A DNA stretch of 64,000 nucleotides. Source: Candidatus Aalborgicola danicus. GTDB lineage: Bacteria; Pseudomonadota; Gammaproteobacteria; Burkholderiales; Burkholderiaceae_C. The stretch lies in the NCBI GenBank assembly GCA_016703945.1, contig JADJBC010000007.1:62001-126000 (forward strand). The letters run 5' to 3'. The notes under the pieces are model-generated. The model was not told the DNA's origin and searched no databases. It saw nothing but the letters and a program-made list of their open reading frames with translations. The position numbers and the translations under genes are program-made. Positions 62,660 through 64,000 of this stretch are shown here, piece after piece (the first letter of the stretch is position 1; every line of letters starts with the position of its first letter).

Positions 62660-63841
62660 TCACTTAGCAACGGTAGCACTGGCGGGCGCGGCCACAGTCG
62701 AAGCGGAAGTTGCTATTGATTGCATAGCGGCTTGCGCAGCATTCACAGGGGCTAAAGTGGTTTTTTCCTTATAGACTGTGACCTTCTGGCCTGGTGACAA
62801 CACATGCACTCCGGCCGCCACCACCTGCATGCCGGGCTGCAGGCCACCCGCCACCACCACATCATTGCCATCGGCTGTGGCGATCTGAATGGGCTGCAGC
62901 TTCACGGTCATGCTGGCGGTGTCCAGCACCCACACGGCGGAAGACTGTCCATCCTGGCGCAGCGCGCTGGTGGGCAACTTGATGACTTGGACACCGCTGC
63001 GGTCCAGCGCCTGCGGCATGACCGTCACGGTGGCGCCCAATGCCAATGCGTCCTTGGTAGGCAGCGACACCTTGACGGCGAACGTGCGTGTCACCGGGTC
63101 TGCGCTGGCGGCCACCTCGCGCACCACACCGCGGACAGACGCTTGCGCGCCCCAGGCCCGCACCTCCACGCCCGAACCCGACTTGATCTGGGCCACCTTG
63201 TCCTCGGGCACCGCAAACACCACGTCACGTGGACCGTCCTGGGCAATACGCACCACGGGTGTACCGGCAGCCACTACCTGGCCCGGCTCAGCCTCCACGG
63301 CGGTCACCACGCCCGACACATCTGCCACCAGCGTGGTGTACGCCGCCTGGTTGCCCTGTGCAGACCCTTGCGCCTGGGCCTGGTCCAGTTGGGCCTGGGC
63401 CGCTTTCAGTGCAGCGTCGCGCCGCTCTAGCTCGGCACCGCTAATGAAATTCTGGTCACGCAATTCCTTGTAGCGCTTGAAATCCGCCGCGGCCAAATCG
63501 CGGTTGGTCAGGGCAGCGGTCACTTGCGCTTTGGCCGCCTGGGCAGCCAGTTGATAGTCCTGCGGGTCCAACTGCGCCAGGATCGCGCCGGCTTTCACCC
63601 GCTGACCCAACTCGACCTGGCGGCGCACAATCTTGCCACCCACCCGAAAGCCCAGCCTCGACTCCACCCGGGCCCGCACCTCGCCCGCAAACTCGCCACC
63701 GGCCCGCATGCCTTCGACCCCCACGGTCAGGACCTTGACGGCACGAATGGGCTCCGCGGAAGGAACGGGCTTGGAGCAGGCGCCCAAGAGAAAGGCGGCT
63801 GCGATAAGTGTCAGCGCGGTGGGAAAGAGTTTGGAATGCAT
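62660..63841 (-). CDS. Efflux RND transporter periplasmic adaptor (membrane fusion lipoprotein)
   Basis: 393 aa. The start at 63841 gives a lipoprotein signal with lipobox LLGACSKP. Barrel-sandwich/lipoyl halves (ARVESRLGFRVGGKIVRRQVELGQRV in parts; SGVVTAVEAEPGQVVAAGTPVVRIA in parts) flank an alpha-hairpin, and a beta-barrel domain follows. The last 40 residues include LAPVNAAQAAMQSIA, encoded by a copy of the 47-bp repeat. It links the pump to an outer-membrane channel. Confidence 0.93.
   Translation of the reverse strand: MHSKLFPTALTLIAAAFLLGACSKPVPSAEPIRAVKVLTVGVEGMRAGGEFAGEVRARVESRLGFRVGGKIVRRQVELGQRVKAGAILAQLDPQDYQLAAQAAKAQVTAALTNRDLAAADFKRYKELRDQNFISGAELERRDAALKAAQAQLDQAQAQGSAQGNQAAYTTLVADVSGVVTAVEAEPGQVVAAGTPVVRIAQDGPRDVVFAVPEDKVAQIKSGSGVEVRAWGAQASVRGVVREVAASADPVTRTFAVKVSLPTKDALALGATVTVMPQALDRSGVQVIKLPTSALRQDGQSSAVWVLDTASMTVKLQPIQIATADGNDVVVAGGLQPGMQVVAAGVHVLSPGQKVTVYKEKTTLAPVNAAQAAMQSIATSASTVAAPASATVAK
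62712..62760 (+). repeat. Dispersed 47-bp repeat, copy in the 3' end of the RND adaptor gene
   Basis: GCTATTGATTGCATAGC, GGCTTGCGCAGCATTCACAG and GGGCTAAAGT. It encodes LAPVNAAQAAMQSIA in the adaptor tail, in the same frame as the copies in tilS and the DUF349 gene. It is the most diverged of the four. Confidence 0.75.
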
Positions 63842-63879
63842 GGCAGGGCGGTGGTTTAACTGAACGGAATGGTATTTGT

Positions 63880-63901
63880 TTAATGACCAGATGGTTAGTA
63901 A
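63880..63901. promoter_or_regulatory. Palindromic operator, TetR-like
   Basis: TTAATGACCA-GA-TGGTTAGTAA, 8 of 10 positions symmetrical, placed on the start site of the RND promoter. A TetR-family repressor is the usual controller of such operons; its gene would lie beyond 64000. Confidence 0.6.
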
Positions 63902-63928
63902 TTTAATATGGATGAGAATTCCTGTCAA
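63900..63928 (-). promoter_or_regulatory. Promoter of the RND efflux operon
   Basis: The minus strand reads TTGACA, a 17-bp spacer and TAAATT; transcription would begin near 63893, about 50 nt before the adaptor ATG and inside the palindrome. From 63929 to the window end I see no supported gene. Confidence 0.6.
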
Positions 63929-64000
63929 CTGGAAAAGTGATTTCGCTCCGGTTATTGTTTTAGTTTTTGGGATTTTTGTAGTCCCCACTCTCCCCCAACC

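Overview
The window looks like the chromosome of a betaproteobacterium in Burkholderiales, most likely Comamonadaceae close to Rhodoferax. The support is gene order (rpsB-tsf-pyrH-frr-uppS-cdsA-dxr-rseP-bamA-skp-lpxD-fabZ-lpxA; glyA-nrdR-pil-ribD-ribBA-ribH-nusB; lon-clpX-clpP-tig), the wording of the conserved proteins, a PhaR-type polyhydroxyalkanoate regulator, and a dispersed 47-bp repeat of a kind I remember from Comamonadaceae genomes. I see no prophage, insertion sequence or CRISPR array. Most of the window is housekeeping DNA.

Layout. 1-12000 (minus strand): translation, isoprenoid, phospholipid, outer-membrane assembly and lipid A genes. 12000-16700: a decayed MBL-fold hydrolase, the NAD(P)HX repair gene nnr, RNase R and tRNA-Leu(CAG); nnr and rnr have no clear ATG/GTG start. 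16700-24600 (minus): rimO, phaR, tRNA-Val, tRNA-Ser, lysC, tilS, accA, a DNA glycosylase and cysS. 24800-29000 (plus): a TPR protein and an L,D-transpeptidase that share a C-terminal domain, two cyclophilins and lpxH. 29000-33500 (minus): a GAF/HD-GYP protein and a DUF349 protein. 33500-34390: non-coding, with a well-formed promoter and terminator on the minus strand that define a candidate RNA of about 210 nt. 34390-37220 (plus): a lytic transglycosylase, a ZTP riboswitch with glyA, and nrdR. 37250-44420 (minus): the type IV pilus minor pilin set fimT-pilV-pilW-pilX-pilY1-pilE. 44540-49490 (plus): riboflavin genes without ribE, with a flavin oxidoreductase in that slot, then nusB. 49500-52800 (plus): an aminotransferase and tolQRA. 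52830-59350 (minus): tRNA-Cys, tRNA-Gly, lon, a frameshifted clpX, clpP, tig and tRNA-Leu(UAG). 59500-64000 (minus): an RND efflux pair behind a promoter overlapped by a TetR-like palindrome.

Most notable: (1) four copies of a 47-bp repeat, three of them inside conserved genes and all three read in the same frame; (2) the candidate ncRNA at about 33820-34030; (3) the clpX frameshift beside a seven-C tract, just before the RKH pore loop; (4) the ZTP riboswitch at glyA; (5) the rib cluster without ribE. I did not find a clearly new multi-gene system. The repeat and the ncRNA are the best candidates for undescribed biology. All calls come from reading the sequence and from family knowledge; no database search was run.
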